Of a stretch of DNA of 50,532 nucleotides, positions 28,415 through 38,300 are shown in pieces. Source of the DNA: an uncultured Microcaldota archaeon (GTDB lineage Archaea > Micrarchaeota > Micrarchaeia > Burarchaeales > Fermentimicrarchaeaceae); NCBI GenBank assembly GCA_903921825.1, contig CAIXRF010000107.1:1-50532 (forward strand). Direction: 5' to 3'. Under the pieces are notes generated by a model. It did no database searches and was not told the DNA's origin. It saw only the letters and a program-made list of their open reading frames with translations. Position numbers and translations under genes: made by a program. The stretch's first letter is position 1; each line of letters starts with the position of its first letter.

Positions 28415-28933
28415 CTATTCCTCGGGGCCTGGGAGTATCGGTTTTTCGCCCTTCGCCTCAAGGTAGACATCGTAAACCACTACAAAGCCGAGTAGGACGG
28501 GCACCAGGAGTGCCAAGAAGAAAAATGGCATGCAGCAGAAGGCGCCGAAACCAAATGTGGCGAGGGTGACGCCGAACATGCCAAAAAGGAGCACCGCAAC
28601 GAGGATGGCGGTTATGACCCAGTTGAGGATCAGATAGATGAGTCCCTTCTTTATCTTCCCGAGGTAGAAGTAGCCTATCGCGGCTGCGCCTCCGAGCGCG
28701 AGCAGCCCTACCACCGCGATAAGCGCGGCAATCCCGGGGTCCTTGTCGCCTGACGCACCCCTGAGCGGGAAGCCGCACTCCGGGCAGATGACCGCTCCCT
28801 TGCTCTTCAGCTTCTCCCCGCAGCCGGGACAATAAGCCACGGCAATGCGCGGGTCCGCTCCGCACTTCACGCACATCTTCGCGCTCTTGCTTGCAAGAGG
28901 GGCGCCGCATGCGCCGCAGTAGCTAACGTCCAT
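28415..28933 (-). CDS. Double zinc-ribbon TM2-like membrane protein (copy 2)
   Basis: 172 aa. Two zinc ribbons (YCGACGAPL... CVKCG and YCPGCGEKL... CPECGFPL) precede a multi-helix membrane region with GYFYLGKIKKGLIYLI, reminiscent of the TM2 domain YLG-kG motif. ATG 28933 starts 1 nt after the stop of its upstream paralogue and begins MDVSYCGACG in both; the ORF-track start reads through from the spacer. The two copies are nearly identical through the ribbons and diverge in the membrane part. Function unknown. Confidence 0.8.
   Translation of the reverse strand: MDVSYCGACGAPLASKSAKMCVKCGADPRIAVAYCPGCGEKLKSKGAVICPECGFPLRGASGDKDPGIAALIAVVGLLALGGAAAIGYFYLGKIKKGLIYLILNWVITAILVAVLLFGMFGVTLATFGFGAFCCMPFFFLALLVPVLLGFVVVYDVYLEAKGEKPILPGPEE
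28735..28933 (-). repeat. Direct repeat copy B (zinc-ribbon coding region)
   Basis: About 200 bp nearly identical to 29301-29498, including an unbroken identical stretch of over 100 bp. Evidence of recent duplication or gene conversion. Confidence 0.85.
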
Positions 28934-28934
28934 G

Positions 28935-29498
28935 TCAGTCTCCCGAGAATGGCAATAGCGGCTTGTCACCCTTCGCTTCTAGGTAGACGTCGTAGACTAT
29001 TACGAGCTCGAAGAGGAGGGGTATCACAAATATGACAAGGCATACGAGTGTCCCTGCCGCCCCTGCAAGTGCGAGCAGCGCTCCCAGCAGCGGGCCGCAG
29101 ACGGGCAAGATCCCTACGAGCATGCCCGCGAACATCGTGCCTCCGGTGGCGACCACATACAGCACGACTGTCCCTATAAGCACTGCCCAAGACGCAATCA
29201 GATAGATGAGCCCCTTCTTGACCTTCCCCAGGTAGAAGTAGCCTGCTGCGGGCGCACCAAGGAAGAGCATGCAGACTACGCTTATGAGCGCCGCGATGCC
29301 CGGGTCCTTGTCGCCTGACGCACCCCTGAGCGGGAAGCCGCACTCCGGGCAGATGACCGCTCCCTTGCTCTTCAGCTTCTCCCCGCAGCCGGGACAATAA
29401 GCCACGGCAACGCGCGGGTTAGAGCCGCACTTCACGCATATCTTCGCGCTCTTGCTTGCAAGAGGGGCGCCGCATGCGCCGCAGTAGCTTACATCCAT
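28935..29498 (-). CDS. Double zinc-ribbon TM2-like membrane protein (copy 1)
   Basis: 187 aa, same architecture as its neighbour: two zinc ribbons (CGACGAPLASKSAKICVKCG and CPGCGEKLKSKGAVICPECG), then GYFYLGKVKKGLIYLIASW and two or three further hydrophobic helices. GGTGA precedes ATG 29498, with a palindromic TATA (tatttaaata, about 29548-29557) shared with the divergent gene at 29592. It is the first gene of a two-gene tandem. Membrane helices differ from copy 2 while the ribbons stay identical, suggesting conversion restricted to the ribbon half. Confidence 0.8.
   Translation of the reverse strand: MDVSYCGACGAPLASKSAKICVKCGSNPRVAVAYCPGCGEKLKSKGAVICPECGFPLRGASGDKDPGIAALISVVCMLFLGAPAAGYFYLGKVKKGLIYLIASWAVLIGTVVLYVVATGGTMFAGMLVGILPVCGPLLGALLALAGAAGTLVCLVIFVIPLLFELVIVYDVYLEAKGDKPLLPFSGD
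29301..29498 (-). repeat. Direct repeat copy A (zinc-ribbon coding region)
   Basis: Partner of 28735-28933; encodes the paired zinc ribbons of the upstream paralogue. Confidence 0.85.
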
Positions 29499-29591
29499 GG
29501 TTTCACCCGCACCCTTAATTGAGTTTGAAACTGACTTTGCTCAGCAGTATTTAAATATTGGCGGGCAAATCCACGGCAGGAGGGATATTTT

Positions 29592-29984
29592 ATGGCTCAG
29601 AACAATATTATGGCAGTTGTCGCATACATCGGGATGATAGTTTCCCTCGGCTGGCTGACCGGCCTGATAGTCTATCTCATCTCGAAGGATGATAGGGTCA
29701 CGAGGTTCCATGGGATGCAGGCGATACTTTTCAGCATCGTCTACTCCATACTGTTCGCCATCGTCGCAACGGTGGTGATCGGCGGCATGTTCGTCCTGAC
29801 CATGATAGCCGCAACGCAAGTCGGCGGGTTTGCTACAATCCTTATGCTGCTTGCCGGGGCGCTTGTCGGAATCATTGGCCTGGTCGTATTCGCGCTCTGG
29901 GTCTGGGTGATGTGGCAGGCGTTCAACAACAAAATATACAGACTGCCGCTCGTAGGCGGGCTCGCTGAGAACTGGAGCGCATAG
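29592..29984 (+). CDS. DUF4870-like small membrane protein
   Basis: 130 aa with about four transmembrane helices. The segment SKDDRVTRFHGMQAILFSIVYS matches the characteristic loop of DUF4870/Tic20-like small membrane proteins (R-F-H-x-x-Q-A followed by a helix). The Shine-Dalgarno AGGAGGG lies before ATG 29592, and a palindromic TATA sits about 40 bp upstream. It is divergent from the zinc-ribbon pair. Function of the family is unknown. Confidence 0.8.
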   Translation: MAQNNIMAVVAYIGMIVSLGWLTGLIVYLISKDDRVTRFHGMQAILFSIVYSILFAIVATVVIGGMFVLTMIAATQVGGFATILMLLAGALVGIIGLVVFALWVWVMWQAFNNKIYRLPLVGGLAENWSA

Positions 29985-30011
29985 GCACGGTTCTTTTCCT
30001 TATTTTCATTT

Positions 30012-31946
30012 TCATGAGCCCCACTCGCAGTCAGAGGCAATCTTCACCACTACTACGTCCCCCTCGTTGAGCTGCTGCGCCAGCCGTATCTGTTGCCACT
30101 TCTGCGTCTGCGCGTCCCAGAGGTAGGCACTGCTTGGCGTGCATGTGCCTGAAATCTGCTGCAGTGTGCTGCCGTCCTGGCCGGGCAGGATGGTTATGAA
30201 GTTCCAGCCTGCGCCCGCGTGCTCGCGCTGCGGCTCGGAGTCGGTTTCATAGGTCACGCTGCACGCCCTTGTCGTGAATGCCCACATGCCGCCGAAAGCG
30301 GCCGAGTCCTTCGGGGAGGCGAGTGTGCCATAGAGCTCCTGGTAATGCAACTCGTCCTGTGCTGAGCGGATGAGCAGCGTTGAGGGGTCGGCGCGCAGGA
30401 AGCGCCTTTCTGCCGGAGAATAGACCCATGCCACTTTCATGTAGGGGCAGTTTGCACGCGGCGTGACTCCCGACAGGTAAGGGAGTATGTTCCAGCCGCG
30501 CTTCAGCGCCACGTTGATTGTATTAACGGAAGGCGGGAGCGGCGGCGTTTCCGCTGGTGTCGGCGTCGGGTATGGCGTCACTGTTGGCACGGGGGTTTGT
30601 GTAGGGTATGGAGTTGGCGTCGATGAGGGGCCTGGAGTCGGCGTAGGTGTTGGGCTTCCGCCAGGCGTTGGGGTCGGAGACGGGGTTGGTGTGGGCGTCG
30701 GAGCGGGCGTTGGAGTAGGAGTAGGCGTCCGTGTCGGAGAGGGTGTGGGCGTCACTGTTGGCGTAGGGGTGGGGGTAGGTGTTGGTGAGGGCGCGTTCTC
30801 AAGCTCTATAAGGATCCACGCGTCCACCCACGACTGCGAGCCGTGCATGTTCGCAGTGAATGCATGCTGACCGGCAGTAAGTTTCGGGAGCCAATTTACT
30901 ACTTTGCTCCCATCCCACGTATCTGTATTTGCAACTTGGAGGCTGCCCAAATTCAGTCCGAATATGGCTTGGGTTGCAATAACCTTGCGGTCATGATCAG
31001 AGATGCTGTATGAGTTTTCCCCGCGCAACTGCCCGGGGCTTACTGCATAGGCATTCGGGTAAGCGAGGGTGTCCGGCTCGTCTATGGATACCCCTATGCT
31101 TGTGGGGCTGTACTGGTACATGCCGGCCGCTTGCCCTGCGAGCGCAAGATAGGCGTTCCTTGCCCTCTTGCCAGTTGGGATGGAAAAGACGACTGAGTAG
31201 GAGTGGGAATTAACATCGTCGCCGTTCAATTCTGCGCGTTTGAAGAGATGATAGATGGCAAAATCGCTACCTGAAGACTCGAACACGGGATTTTGTGAAG
31301 GTTGGAGCCCTTCTACCACTGAAACGGGAGAGTCGGATATCTCAACTTCTGCGCTCGGCTTCCAGCTCACTGGATCGCCCGTTGGATCGTTTAGTTGCAC
31401 TACGGTCAGGTACGCGCCCCCGAAATAATCCCAGCCGAATTCGTGCACTACCTTGTCTCCGATGATTCCCGCTACTTCAAGTGTATAGACTACTGTGGAA
31501 CCGTTCGTTCCTGCTTCTTTGAAGCGCACGAACACATTCGGTCCTTCGGGCGTTGTTTGGAGACTCCCGCCTTGCCCGGACTCGAACACGGAACTATAGG
31601 TTTGCTGGGTCCCTTCGCGGTCGCTGTAAATGCGGACCTCGACTGCCCCCGGATCCCCTAGATTTGATGCGTTGTACACTCTTATGCTGAATGTGGAAAT
31701 GGGCAACTGTATGAGTTCCCCGTCGCTGGCATTCACTTCGGTTAGGGGGTCGACGGAAAGCACGTCCATCCACCTCGCCGGAGCATAGTACCCTGGATTT
31801 ATCCTCACGAATACCAGGCGCTGTTCGGAGCCACCCATGTTCACAGTGACCGACTGCCCCTCTGTGATGTCATAGTGCGCACTGAGCGCGACCTGCGCGA
31901 TCACGAGGACCGCAATTGCAACTGTTACGGGCATCATCCTTGCCAT
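30012..31946 (-). CDS. Secreted TP-stalk surface protein with shared C-terminal domain
   Basis: 644 aa. ATG 31946 is preferred because AGAGGTGG lies seven bases before it; ATG 31952 is an alternative. A signal peptide ([16 protein letters not shown]) leads to a beta-rich ectodomain of about 370 residues ([34 protein letters not shown]). A very long TP/SPTP stalk of about 90 residues follows, then a C-terminal domain of about 165 residues ([12 protein letters not shown]... [17 protein letters not shown]... [11 protein letters not shown]) that is homologous to the C-terminus of the 1469-aa protein. No membrane anchor follows, so this end domain may mediate attachment. Function unknown; surface or adhesin role inferred. 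Confidence 0.78.
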   Translation of the reverse strand: MARMMPVTVAIAVLVIAQVALSAHYDITEGQSVTVNMGGSEQRLVFVRINPGYYAPARWMDVLSVDPLTEVNASDGELIQLPISTFSIRVYNASNLGDPGAVEVRIYSDREGTQQTYSSVFESGQGGSLQTTPEGPNVFVRFKEAGTNGSTVVYTLEVAGIIGDKVVHEFGWDYFGGAYLTVVQLNDPTGDPVSWKPSAEVEISDSPVSVVEGLQPSQNPVFESSGSDFAIYHLFKRAELNGDDVNSHSYSVVFSIPTGKRARNAYLALAGQAAGMYQYSPTSIGVSIDEPDTLAYPNAYAVSPGQLRGENSYSISDHDRKVIATQAIFGLNLGSLQVANTDTWDGSKVVNWLPKLTAGQHAFTANMHGSQSWVDAWILIELENAPSPTPTPTPTPTVTPTPSPTRTPTPTPTPAPTPTPTPSPTPTPGGSPTPTPTPGPSSTPTPYPTQTPVPTVTPYPTPTPAETPPLPPSVNTINVALKRGWNILPYLSGVTPRANCPYMKVAWVYSPAERRFLRADPSTLLIRSAQDELHYQELYGTLASPKDSAAFGGMWAFTTRACSVTYETDSEPQREHAGAGWNFITILPGQDGSTLQQISGTCTPSSAYLWDAQTQKWQQIRLAQQLNEGDVVVVKIASDCEWGS

Positions 31947-31952
31947 GTTCAT

Positions 31953-32148
31953 CCACCTCTTTTTTGGAACATCATTTTCTTGCCTGTTTCTGCGCGCTCA
32001 TTTCCAGGCAGATTTGCTGCCTGGTCGCGCGCATCCTGGCTATGTTTGCGCCTTAACCTGCTATTATATTTTGAGTGGGAAATTTGGGGGTGAAAACGTT
32101 TCAGAATGCCCGTTTCTGGCTGAAATGGCTAAAAATCGTCCCATTTGC
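31953..32148. other. Intergenic region with promoter and 5' leader of 30012-31946
   Basis: Contains the Shine-Dalgarno for the downstream minus gene and a TATA-like minus-strand aaaatataatag near 32065-32077, implying a leader of about 90 nt. A T-rich stretch after 32149 may end the sensor transcript. No gene seen. Confidence 0.4.
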
Positions 32149-33189
32149 CTATTTGGACAAGAACCACTTCTTTAACCTGATTTCGGGGAAGATTTTGCCT
32201 TCTTCGCTCTCCACTATATTCTTGCCTTCAAGCGAGGCGATGATGCGGAAGAAGGATGTCTTCGGTATCGCAAGGGCGTGGCGGATTTTTGATGCACGCA
32301 TCTTCCCGCCGCTCACTAGGAGGAGCTTCACTATGTCGTATTCGCGCGTGGGGAGCGTCTGCATCACATCAAGCTGCCCAGAGGTCGGCTTGAATTCCCC
32401 TGGGGCTGCGCGGGTTGGGGCGGCCTGTTGTGGGCGGGGCTCCGGAATTTCCGCGGCCTCCTCGGGTTCTGTGGCCCTCCCGCGCAGCAGAAGGTGGCGC
32501 ACCACGAACAGCAGGATGACGCCCATCAGGAGGAGCACGATTCCGAGGAAGATTATGCCAGCGACGACTGCCAGAATCATCCAGAGCCCTTCCCCGGATG
32601 GCGTGGGGGTTGGTTGCGGCTGGGCCGGAGCGAGGTCTGCTGATGCCACCTGCCCCTGCGAAATGTGCACGCTGCGCGAGGCTGCGGAGAATGAAACGGT
32701 GCAATCACCGGCTGGGGCGAATTCGAACTCGAACCTTCCCGATGCGTCCGTTGAGGTGGTGCGTGAAAATCCGGTGCAGGAAAGGGAGACCGCCTCGTTT
32801 GGAAGCGGGGCGCCCGATGAATCCTGGATGCTGCCTGAGACGCTTCCTGCCGGAGCAAAATTGATGCGTTCGTTAGGCGTGCCTGGGACGCGCACACTCG
32901 TGATGATATAATCATAGCCCGGAGTCGAGTCCAGGTCCGCACCGATATCGACACTCGAAGTTCCCTGCGGGAGCATAAGCGAAAAGTCGCCGTCGGCATC
33001 CGTCACGGAATATGTGCTGCCCGACTGGAACGTTACCAGGAGCGTGGCGTCCGGGATGGGGGCCCCGTGCGCGGCGTCGTATGCAATCATCTCCGCCTGC
33101 ACCGTCTCGTCGGGCGAGCCCGGTGGAAGGACGTCCGCAAACGCTGCGCATGCGAGGAACAGGAGCACGGTGACTGGGACAAGCCTCAT
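32149..33189 (-). CDS. Membrane-tethered winged-helix regulator with extracellular Ig-like domains
   Basis: 346 aa one-component transmembrane regulator candidate. ATG 33189 overlaps the upstream stop (ATGA) and begins the signal peptide MRLVPVTVLLFLACAAFA. Two carboxypeptidase-regulatory-like Ig domains follow (IPDATLLVTFQSGSTYSVTDADGDF; GSVSGSIQDSSGAPLPNEAV), then a short PTPT spacer, a transmembrane helix (LWMILAVVAGIIFLGIVLLLMGVILLFVV), a linker, and a C-terminal cytoplasmic winged helix (REYDIVKLLLVSGGKMRASKIRHALAIPKTSFFRIIASLEGKNIV, shown abridged in findings). The extracellular half matches the N-terminus of the 1469-aa protein. Coupling to the Cys-rich secreted protein suggests it senses that protein or its ligand; this is inference. 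Confidence 0.82.
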   Translation of the reverse strand: MRLVPVTVLLFLACAAFADVLPPGSPDETVQAEMIAYDAAHGAPIPDATLLVTFQSGSTYSVTDADGDFSLMLPQGTSSVDIGADLDSTPGYDYIITSVRVPGTPNERINFAPAGSVSGSIQDSSGAPLPNEAVSLSCTGFSRTTSTDASGRFEFEFAPAGDCTVSFSAASRSVHISQGQVASADLAPAQPQPTPTPSGEGLWMILAVVAGIIFLGIVLLLMGVILLFVVRHLLLRGRATEPEEAAEIPEPRPQQAAPTRAAPGEFKPTSGQLDVMQTLPTREYDIVKLLLVSGGKMRASKIRHALAIPKTSFFRIIASLEGKNIVESEEGKIFPEIRLKKWFLSK

Positions 33190-33980
33190 TTTTTCACCGC
33201 TAGCAGCGCGAGCAGGAAAACGAGGCCCACACTGGAGGGGCAAACGCCTGGGGTCGCTTCAACGGGAGTGCATACGCCGTTCACGCACGTATCGCGTGGA
33301 GGGCAGTCCGAATCGTGCGAGCATAGCGGCGACTGGCTTGTGGGCGAGGGAGTCGGCGCAATTGTTGGCGAAGTGGTTGGCGTTGCTGTGGGCTGAGGCG
33401 TTGGTGAAGGAGTTGAGGTGGGCGTAAGCACAGGCGTCGGGACGGGTGTTGAAGTGGGGGTAGGTGTTGGCGTAGAAACCGGCGCGCAGTCGCTGTGGTT
33501 GGACAGGCATTGCCCGGAAGGGCATTGCCTCGACTCATCCGTGCATGATTGCATCGACTCAATGTACCTCCCGTTGTAATGGAGGATGCCCTCGTAGCAT
33601 TGCTGGGGGCAGCGCGGGTCCGTGGTGTTCGTGCTCGGGGCGCACGCTGTCCCATTGAGGTTGCAACCATTGGGGCAGCCGTAGCTGGTTGGGCAGTTGC
33701 AGAATCCATGCTGTGCGTCCCAATAGCAGCCGGAATAGTAATTGACTCCCTCGCAATAGGACGGCGGGCAGTCCTGGCCCGGGCTTGTGGCGCACGCGGT
33801 GGCATCCTGGTTGCACCCATACTCGCAAGGCTGCTGGTTGCTGCATTCGCAGCCCATCGCTATGGAGTAGTAGCAGTCGGAGTAGTAGACCCCCTCGTGG
33901 CAGTAAGAGGTCTCACAGGTCTGCGCTGCGGAGATGATAGGCAGGAGCACGAGCAGCAAGGTGATGGTGAAGGGTCTCAT
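33186..33980 (-). CDS. Secreted cysteine-rich repeat protein with TP stalk and CGP-CTERM-like tail
   Basis: 264 aa. ATG 33980 opens a signal peptide (FTITLLLVLLPIISAAQ) and sits at leaderless distance from a minus-strand TATA at about 34001-34013. Three cysteine-rich repeats of about 43 residues follow (CETSYCHEGVYYSDC... ; CPPSYCEGVNYYSGC... ; CPQQCYEGILHYNGR...), then a TP stalk, a small four-Cys motif (CSHDSDCPPRDTCVNGVC), and a C-terminal Cys-hydrophobic-basic tail (GVCPSSVGLVFLLALLAVKK). The tail resembles archaeal CGP-CTERM sorting signals. The gene is translationally coupled (ATGA) to the downstream sensor, so the two probably form one surface signalling unit. Confidence 0.8.
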   Translation of the reverse strand: MRPFTITLLLVLLPIISAAQTCETSYCHEGVYYSDCYYSIAMGCECSNQQPCEYGCNQDATACATSPGQDCPPSYCEGVNYYSGCYWDAQHGFCNCPTSYGCPNGCNLNGTACAPSTNTTDPRCPQQCYEGILHYNGRYIESMQSCTDESRQCPSGQCLSNHSDCAPVSTPTPTPTSTPVPTPVLTPTSTPSPTPQPTATPTTSPTIAPTPSPTSQSPLCSHDSDCPPRDTCVNGVCTPVEATPGVCPSSVGLVFLLALLAVKK

Positions 33981-34026
33981 GCAGGGATTTAAACTTCTGC
34001 TAGTATTAAAACTGCCGGGTGATTGG

Positions 34027-35334
34027 ATGGCGAGGAGAAAGCTCATTATAATCGGCGCCGCAGGAAGGGACTTCCACAACTTCAACGTGCTTTACCGCGA
34101 AGATGGCGAATACGAGGTTGCCGCATTCACCGCTGCGCAGATTCCTGGGATTGCGGGCAGGAAATACCCGAAGGAGCTCGCGGGTAAGCTGTATCCTGAG
34201 GGGATTCCAATCTACGAAGAGGCCGAGCTGCCGGCTCTCATCAGGAAGCTGGGGGCCGATGCGTGCGTCATGGCCTATTCCGACCTTGCATACGCAGAGG
34301 TGATGCACAAGGCAAGTATTTGCAACGCCGCTGGCGCGGACTTCTGGCTCATTGGCGCGGATAGGACCATGATTAGGTCGAAGAAGCCCGTTGTCTCCAT
34401 CTGCGCAGTGAGGACAGGCAGCGGCAAGAGCCAGACCACGCGGAAGGTGGTCGAGATTTTGAAGAAGAAGGGGCGGAAGCCCGTTGTCATCAGGCACCCT
34501 ATGCCCTATGGCGACTTGCGGGAGCAGGCCGTGGAGCGGTTCGCAACCATGAAGGACATGGAGAAATACAAGTGCACGATTGAGGAGCGGGAAGAATACG
34601 AGCTCCACATCGCTGCGGGGACGGTCCTTTATGCGGGGGTGGATTACGGCGCAATCCTCAGGGAGGCGGAGAAGGAAGCCGATGTGATAGTGTGGGATGG
34701 CGGGAACAACGACACTTCCTTCTACAAGCCAGACCTCCAGATTGTCGTCGCTGACCCGCACAGGCCGGGGGACGAGCTGGGTTATTACCCGGGGGAGACG
34801 AACCTGCGGATGGCAGACGCAGTGGTGATAAACAAAGTGGATTCCGCGGAGCCGAAGAACGTCGAGATAGTCAGGCGGAACACCGCAATGGTGAACCCTA
34901 GGGCGAAGATAATTCTTGCCGACTCGGTGATAAGCGCGGACAACCCGAATCTCATAAAGGGGAAGAGGGTGTTGGTAGTGGAGGACGGGCCGACGCTCAC
35001 GCACGGCGGGATGAGATATGGCGCGGGAAGCGTGGCCGCGCAGAGGTTTGGGGCCGCGGAGATTGTGGATGCAAAAAAATGGGCCGTAGGCTCCATCAAG
35101 GAGACGTACGCGAAATACCCGCACCTTGAGCGGATTCTGCCTGCCATGGGATACAGCGCGAAGCAGATGAGGGAGCTTGAGGCCACGATAAATGCCGCTG
35201 ATTGCGACTCGGTGGTCATTGGGACGCCGATAAACCTGGGGAGGCTGCTCAGGATAGACAAACCCGCGGTGCGCATAAGCTACGAACTGAAGGAGAAGGG
35301 TGCTGGGATAGAAGAGCTGCTCAGGAAGTTCTAG
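34027..35334 (+). CDS. COG2403-type predicted GTPase / cyclic 2,3-diphosphoglycerate synthetase-like
   Basis: 435 aa cytoplasmic P-loop protein. It begins MARRKLIIIGAAGRDFHNFN, has AAFTAAQIPGIAGRKYP, the nucleotide-binding loop RTGSGKSQTTR and VVINKVDSAEP, the typical order of the COG2403 family, often annotated as GTPase or cyclic 2,3-diphosphoglycerate synthetase. Its biochemical role is not settled from sequence. ATG 34027 has GGTGATT upstream; the ORF-track start at 33934 would overlap the divergent gene. The stop shares CTAG with the converging 1469-aa gene. Confidence 0.85.
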   Translation: MARRKLIIIGAAGRDFHNFNVLYREDGEYEVAAFTAAQIPGIAGRKYPKELAGKLYPEGIPIYEEAELPALIRKLGADACVMAYSDLAYAEVMHKASICNAAGADFWLIGADRTMIRSKKPVVSICAVRTGSGKSQTTRKVVEILKKKGRKPVVIRHPMPYGDLREQAVERFATMKDMEKYKCTIEEREEYELHIAAGTVLYAGVDYGAILREAEKEADVIVWDGGNNDTSFYKPDLQIVVADPHRPGDELGYYPGETNLRMADAVVINKVDSAEPKNVEIVRRNTAMVNPRAKIILADSVISADNPNLIKGKRVLVVEDGPTLTHGGMRYGAGSVAAQRFGAAEIVDAKKWAVGSIKETYAKYPHLERILPAMGYSAKQMRELEATINAADCDSVVIGTPINLGRLLRIDKPAVRISYELKEKGAGIEELLRKF

Positions 35335-38300
35335 CCCAGATGGCAGGGCGTGCCGCTCCGCACGGCTATTACGCTTCCAACCATCTCAGGAGTTATCGCT
35401 CCGTTGAACTCTACCCATTTCTGGCCTGAGGCATCCCACACAGAAACGCGCTTTGGCTCGCACGTCCCCAGGACGTTTGGTATTGTGTTCTCCGACATCC
35501 AAGGAAGAACTGTGAGCATCGCACCGCCAGCGGGAACATCGAGCCCGGCCTCGCTGCTGCGCAGGGGGAGGGGCGTGGAGGCAAGTGCATAGGTTATGGT
35601 GCATCCGCTGTCCGCGTAATACCACGCGCCCCCGAATGCCAGCGCCGTGCGCGGCGATGCCGCTGTGCCGTGGGCAATCGTGAAGTCCGACGCCTCGGTC
35701 TCGGAAACGAAGTGGAGCATCTGGGGGTCGAGCTGCGCATAGTCGCCTTCGCCAAGGCGGAGCAGCGCCTCGCCCGAGCAGTCCGTCGAAATGGGGACGC
35801 CATATAGGAAAGGCACGGCATTCCAGCCCGGCGCAAGGCTCACTGAGAGCGACTCGGAGGGCTGCGCTGAAACGGTGACGCCCGTGACGGCGAATGCGTT
35901 GTTCGACTCATTCGACTCATTTATGTCGTTGGAGGAATCCGCGGTGAAAACCAGTTCGTAGGCCCCGAGTGCCTGCGGCGTGAATACGAATTCCACTGCA
36001 AGGTCCTGCCCGGAGGCATGGGAATACGTGGTGACGATGTCGAGCGGTGTTATTGAGCCGTCACTTCCCCGCATGCTGAGCGTGGACTGGTACTGTGAGT
36101 ATATGCTCGGCCCGGCATTCCTCACCACCAGGGTTGCGAGTGCCGGCTCACCCTGCCTCAGTTCCGCTGGGAAGCGGACTCCTGCAATCAGCAGGTCCGG
36201 CTGCTGCGCCTCTTGGGGCTGCGAAGGCGAAAAGAGCAGCGAGGTGGCGCGCAGCATGCACCCGCTCCTCACCCTCACGAAGCGGTAGGCAGGGATTTGG
36301 GACGAAAGGGTGAAGCTGCCAGAGGCTTCGGGCTGCGCCTGCGCGAGCGGGGTGAATGAAACGGAGTCGTTGCTCCCTTCCAGCTGCACTGGCTGCGTAC
36401 ATGATGGGAGCGCGCTTTCGCCCGCAACGTAGAGCGTCCCAGCGACCGGTGTGCCGAGGTTATATGTCTGGTTCTCGTTCCAGTTCCAGCACGGGTCGTC
36501 CGATGCCGCGAGGTTCGACTGCGACTCTAGTGCGCCTCCGGAGAGGCATGAGAGCGGAAGAGCTGCGCCTTCCGCAAGCCCCGCGGAAACGAAAATCCGC
36601 TTGGCGAACTCCGGTGCATCCGCGAGCGCTGCGGTCATGGGTATCATCCGGACGCCTGGCTGCGCATTCTCCGGGATGGAAATCGTGAGCGCGGTGCTCC
36701 TTGAGCCTCCGCACGGGACGGAGAGGGAATCTTTCTCGAAGCTTGCGTTCCAGCCGGCTGGGGGCTCGGCGGAGAGACTGATGGTTTGCGTGCCGTTGCA
36801 CTCGCTGTTGCCCCTTACTTCAACCAGATAGGATGTCGCGTGGCCAGCGGATGCAAGCTGCGCTGCGGGCGCGGCAGAAACGGATGGAATCCGGTATTGT
36901 CCCTGCGGCGCTGCTATTGTGAGGTTACCGGCGAAGGCGAGCGGCTTGTATCCCTCGGCCTCGCAGGTTATGAGGTAGGGGTAGAGCCCGGGCTGCTTCT
37001 CGGAGATGTCGGCCATGAGTGTGGATGTGCCGTTCTCTTGCCTCATTTCGACGCCCAGCGAGCCCATGAGCTCCGAGCTGATGCGGCACGTGCCTATCGT
37101 GCTGTTGTGAAGGTCATAATACCTTGCGAAGAAGCTTGCGGAGGCTCCTGGCAGCGCAGCGAGCGTGCCATTGCCTTCCACACCCGCGCTCAGCCCCGCG
37201 AAAAGCTTGGGGGACGAAACTGTGTAGTAGGCCTCTGCGAAGGAAGTGAGATCAGCCTCGTGGTCCTCGGCGTTCATCGGAGTCGCGTTGAACCTGAACC
37301 GGTATCTGCCCGGCTGCTCCCCGAACGGAGGGGTGACTGAGAGGAACGTCAGGTTGGAATGGCCGGGCATTGCCGGGACGCGGGTCGAGGATAGGCCATA
37401 CACCCACCCTTCATACCCTTCGCGCTGGACTAGCTCGAACGTGGTCGGGTCGCACTCTGGGCCGTCCCTGTTCGTCACGGTTATTTCGTAGTAGAGGGGC
37501 GTGCCGACCTCTCCAGTCTGCTCACTTGGGGATATCTGCAGTCCTGGGCTCCGGCGCGTGCAAAGCGCCTGGACTGGGATGAGCGTGACGTAGAGCGGCG
37601 TGCTGCTCGCCGCGGTCCAGTTGAGCATGAGGGTTGGGGTGATGATGATGCTCAGGGTGTCGCTCGTTATGCTGTCCTTCCCGAAAGTCCATTCCGCGTA
37701 GGAGGTGCCTGCCTCGAGCCAGGTGTAGCCGTCGTGTGCGCGCCCGTCGCTCGCGAAGCTGTCCGCGGTAAAGCCGTTTACCTTGAGCGTGCCCAGCTTC
37801 ACTCCGACGCTTTCCGGTCCACCCCTCTCCACGCGCACCTTGAGGCGCTGCACAACTCCGAGGGATGCACGCTTGATTGCAAACTCACCCCTTGGGCTGC
37901 CTTCTATTGAGAACACCTGCAGGACCTGGCCCCCTGGGGAACTCATTGGGAGCGGGTATGACAGAAGCAGCGGGGCGTAGCCTGGCTTTGAGCAGCTTGC
38001 GGTGAATTCGTAGACCCCGACCCCGAGGCTGGAGGAGTCCAGCGTGAGCGTGTATGCCGTGTCGTTCTGCACCATCTGCACCGGCTCCGCAATGGCGCCC
38101 TGTGCGGAGATGGTGCAGTTCGCGCCAAGCACGGGCTGCTGTGTGAGGACGTCCATGTAGGCTGCGCGCAGCAGGAGCGTGGGGGTTGCACCGAGCACAG
38201 CACTGGCGGGGCTTGAGGAAAGGGAGCCGGTGGTTGCGCGCTGCTCTGTGGGCGCGGGCCCTATGTAGAGCCCGGTTGAGATCAGGTTGTTCGATGCGTT

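Noticed and set aside
30487-30870. Gly/Val-rich plus-strand ORF (127 aa)
   Set aside because: Reverse complement of the TP-stalk codons; similar GVGVG ORFs appear opposite every stalk in the window.
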